DNA of 64,000 nt from Atkinsonella hypoxylon. Taxonomy: Eukaryota > Ascomycota > Sordariomycetes > Hypocreales > Clavicipitaceae. The translations under genes and the position numbers were made by a program. The notes under the pieces are model-generated. The model had not been told where the DNA came from. It did not search any database and worked only from the letters and a program-made list of their open reading frames with translations. Of this stretch, positions 61,666-64,000 are shown in pieces. The stretch is from positions 372,001 to 436,000 of the forward strand of contig JFHB01000005.1 of NCBI GenBank assembly GCA_000729835.1, given 5' to 3'. The stretch's first letter is position 1; each line of letters opens with the position of its first letter.

Positions 61666-64000
61666 ATGACTGAACCAGAGAATTTCGAAGATGACCTCTT
61701 CGCCGATCTGTATGTGACCTCACAAAGGCAATCTAACCAAATACATACATTGATTAATTTCTGCCCTCCAGTTATGACGATAATGATGCACCGAAGCCTC
61801 CACCAGCTTCTGCAGCACCTGCAGCCGAACCCTCCCCGACCGAGAATCAATTTGTTCCAACTACGCCAAACGATAATTCACAACAAGATCAACATATGCG
61901 AGGAGATGATGATGATGATGAAGACGACGATGTCGACTTCAATCTTGGCGGCCGGGGTAGTAGTAATCCCATAACCGCTCCTTCGCAGGATGCTGAGGCA
62001 TCCACACCACCTCCTTTTGGAACGGTGCACAAGGCCAGTGCGAAAGATGACGGGTAAGTCGTGACTATAATATCCAATGCATTGTGTGATTCGAGCATAC
62101 ACTGTGTTGGCCTTCTCAAGGCTTCATGACATCATTGCCCTGGTAATGGTTTTTGGTGTCTTCAATCAAATGGCGAGAGACCCCTCCATATGGTCAGGCT
62201 GCCTTTTTTTTTGCGAGCAAACAGCAGATGGTCTGAAGGCAAGGCTCAAGGGTCAGCATCAATTTCGAGGGGACTATGACTATTGGAAATCCTGGCTGGT
62301 TGGTCTTTTTTTAGGGGGGCAAGTCGAAAAGGGCATTTCGCCATGATAGGATAAGTGGCATCACTGTGGTAATAGGAGCGGCAGCGGCTCCGTGATAGTA
62401 TGGCATGCGAAGATTGTTTGACCGGTCACAAACATCGCAATCCGTCAGGCAGGAGACTGAGTTTCTTCAAGAGCGCATAGGATGATGTGGAACACCACCC
62501 ACAAATTCAAGAAAAAGTAACACTTGGAGTCCACTATTCCTGTGGACTATTCATTCATCCGAAAAGAGGATACTGTCGACTCTAGAATACATCAGGACAC
62601 GCGCCTGTATTTGATAGTCACGCTCAGCAACAAGTATCTGACCATCATGATGCGGAATTCGCACAACTCTGGAGCCTTGGGCTGTAGTAGCTGGATTCAC
62701 GGCGACTAGCGCTCAAAAAGTTATGGTATAACTAGCACGAGACAGTCAGTATGAGTCAGACAGTTACAGTACAGATCATTTCTTTCAAGAAAGCCAAGCC
62801 GATAGCACAGACTCGCAGAAAAGAGAACAAAATCAGAAACAGAAGAAATCGACAGAAGGAATGGCTACAATATGCTAGTATGCCGTGGCGTTGATGTTGT
62901 GTTGGTATCGTCTTGTTGTCATGAACTTGCCGTTTACGCCAGCCAATACCCTCGCTGCTCACCGATCATCGACATTCTGCGAACATTTCCGGTCAAGCAA
63001 TGTGGACGATCTCACCGGCACGGCTAAAGCACTCTCATTATCTCATCATCTCATCATCTCATCAACTCACTCAACCTAAGCTTGGCTGCTTCCTGCTCGG
63101 ACGCTATCGACGGTGCGTCCAAAGGACCATAGAACTGAATCCGCCCAACAAGTCTCACCACAACATGGTCTTGCGGGGATGGAACTCTCATGCCGACCGC
63201 ATGGGTCACCTGCTAGCTCCACGCACCATTGACTGTATATACCATACGCTGCCAACCACATCAGAAAGGGAAATAGGCTGGACCTTTATGATGCTCATTG
63301 TCGTGACTTTTTGTTTCCGAGGAATTGACCTCTGCGTCCCCACCTTCTGAAACTCTGGGTTCGGCACTTTCTAGCTGTTTGCAAGCCATGGCGGATCACG
63401 ACTTGTCCCATTTCTTTGGGTTCTTGCTCTCTTCTGTACACCCTTCGTGCACATACATGCTAAGCTCGTATATTATTAAATCATGTCGCTGACCTTGGGT
63501 TGTCAGGAAAATGTTTATTGGTGGGTTGAACTGGGAAACTACAGATCGTATGTCTTGCTACTCGTTAACACAGATGTATGAGAAGAAAAGGTTTCTGACT
63601 ATTCCGTCATAGAATCTCTGCGAGAATATTTCGAACAGTTTGGAGAAGTTGTAGAATGTACTGTTATGCGGGACAGCAGCACAGGCCGATCTCGTGGCTT
63701 TGGGTTCCTCACCTTCAAGGATGCTAAAACAGTGAATATTGTCATGGTCAAGGAGCACTTTTTGGATGGCAAGATTGTGAGTACTATGCTGCAGGAACCT
63801 GCCTAGTTTACGACTTGTCTTTCTCATTGCGAACATGCTGATCCTGACGTCCCTTCCTCTAGATTGACCCAAAGCGAGCGATTCCCAGAGATGAGCAGGA
63901 AAAGACGAGCAAGATTTTCGTTGGCGGCGTTAGTCAAGAAACCACCGATCAAGAGTTTAGAGACTATTTCGCCCAATTTGGGCGGGTCGTGGACGCAACA
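61666..64000 (+). CDS. HRP1: Hrp1/Nab4-type hnRNP (partial, runs off the right edge)
   Basis: Nuclear RNA-binding protein of cleavage factor I, acting in 3'-end formation and mRNA export. Exons: 61666-61709, 61772-62053, 63507-63547, 63613-63776 and 63863 onward, open to the window end. The N-terminus [19 protein letters not shown] is acidic with a long Asp/Glu run. RRM1 starts [20 protein letters not shown], with RNP1 [10 protein letters not shown] and the end DGKI, and RRM2 begins [20 protein letters not shown]; 196 codons are visible. The third intron boundary is exceptional: intron 62054-63506 is 1453 nt, against about 45-260 nt for the other introns mapped here. Both its splice sites (GTAAGT and TCAG) keep the frame, joining KDD to GKMF. 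Confidence 0.93.
62054..63506 (+). other. 1.45-kb intron of Hrp1
   Basis: Interrupts the gene between the acidic N-terminus and RRM1. Short frames inside (for example 62077-62346) have no domain and no good splice context. It contains a tandem of TCATCATC words (63040-63070). It could house an alternative promoter or exon, or a non-coding RNA; none is recognisable. Confidence 0.75.

Overview
The window reads as nuclear DNA of a filamentous ascomycete, most likely a sordariomycete of the order Hypocreales (inference from protein wording and gene style; no database was searched). Evidence: genes on both strands without operons, short GT-AG introns (mostly 45-160 nt) with CTAAC-type branch sites, a filamentous-fungal Mst7/Fuz7-type MAP kinase kinase, a fungal Hv1 proton channel, a PF11951-type regulator, and repeat debris in which many differences look like C-to-T (RIP-like) changes.

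Layout. 1-2435: gene-free DNA with a large (ACCT)n tract. 2466-12546: PKA regulatory subunit (+), then on the minus strand a BCAS2/SPF27 splicing factor, an Stf2-like hydrophilin and SPT6. 12.5-16.1 kb: long gene-free stretch. 16.1-22 kb: PF11951 regulator (+), HAD phosphatase (+), Mst7-type MAPKK (-). 22-30.8 kb: accessory stretch holding an AT-rich relic, a multiply broken Cys-rich repeat-protein gene and a decayed cytochrome P450. 30.8-44.2 kb: core genes eIF3i, ISWI, a TAPR1-like nuclear protein, Hv1 proton channel, Pab2-like RNA-binding protein, O-methyltransferase. 44.2-51.5 kb: Rsp5/HulA ubiquitin ligase (+) and complex I NUKM/PSST (-). 51.7-55.1 kb: a 3'-5' exonuclease gene bracketed by three fold-back or terminal-inverted-repeat elements. 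56-64 kb: GT90 glycosyltransferase (+), Gyp1 Rab-GAP (-), and Hrp1/Nab4 (+), which runs off the right edge and contains a 1.45-kb intron.

Function. Most genes are conserved housekeeping or signalling genes: transcription elongation and chromatin (SPT6, ISWI), splicing and mRNA maturation (SPF27, Pab2, Hrp1), translation (eIF3i), respiration (NUKM), ubiquitylation and Rab traffic (Rsp5, Gyp1), and cAMP/MAPK signalling (PKA-R, Mst7). They are not a pathway cluster. The novelty lies in gene architecture (a start codon split by an intron, a 10-nt micro-exon, a catalytic Cys codon split by an intron, a very long intron), in the decayed gene island, in the fold-back elements, and in two conserved genes whose 5' ends do not assemble normally (PKA-R without a visible dimerisation domain, SPF27 with an out-of-frame exon join). 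I found no convincing new multi-gene system. Exon coordinates were worked out by hand from splice signals and reading-frame continuity.
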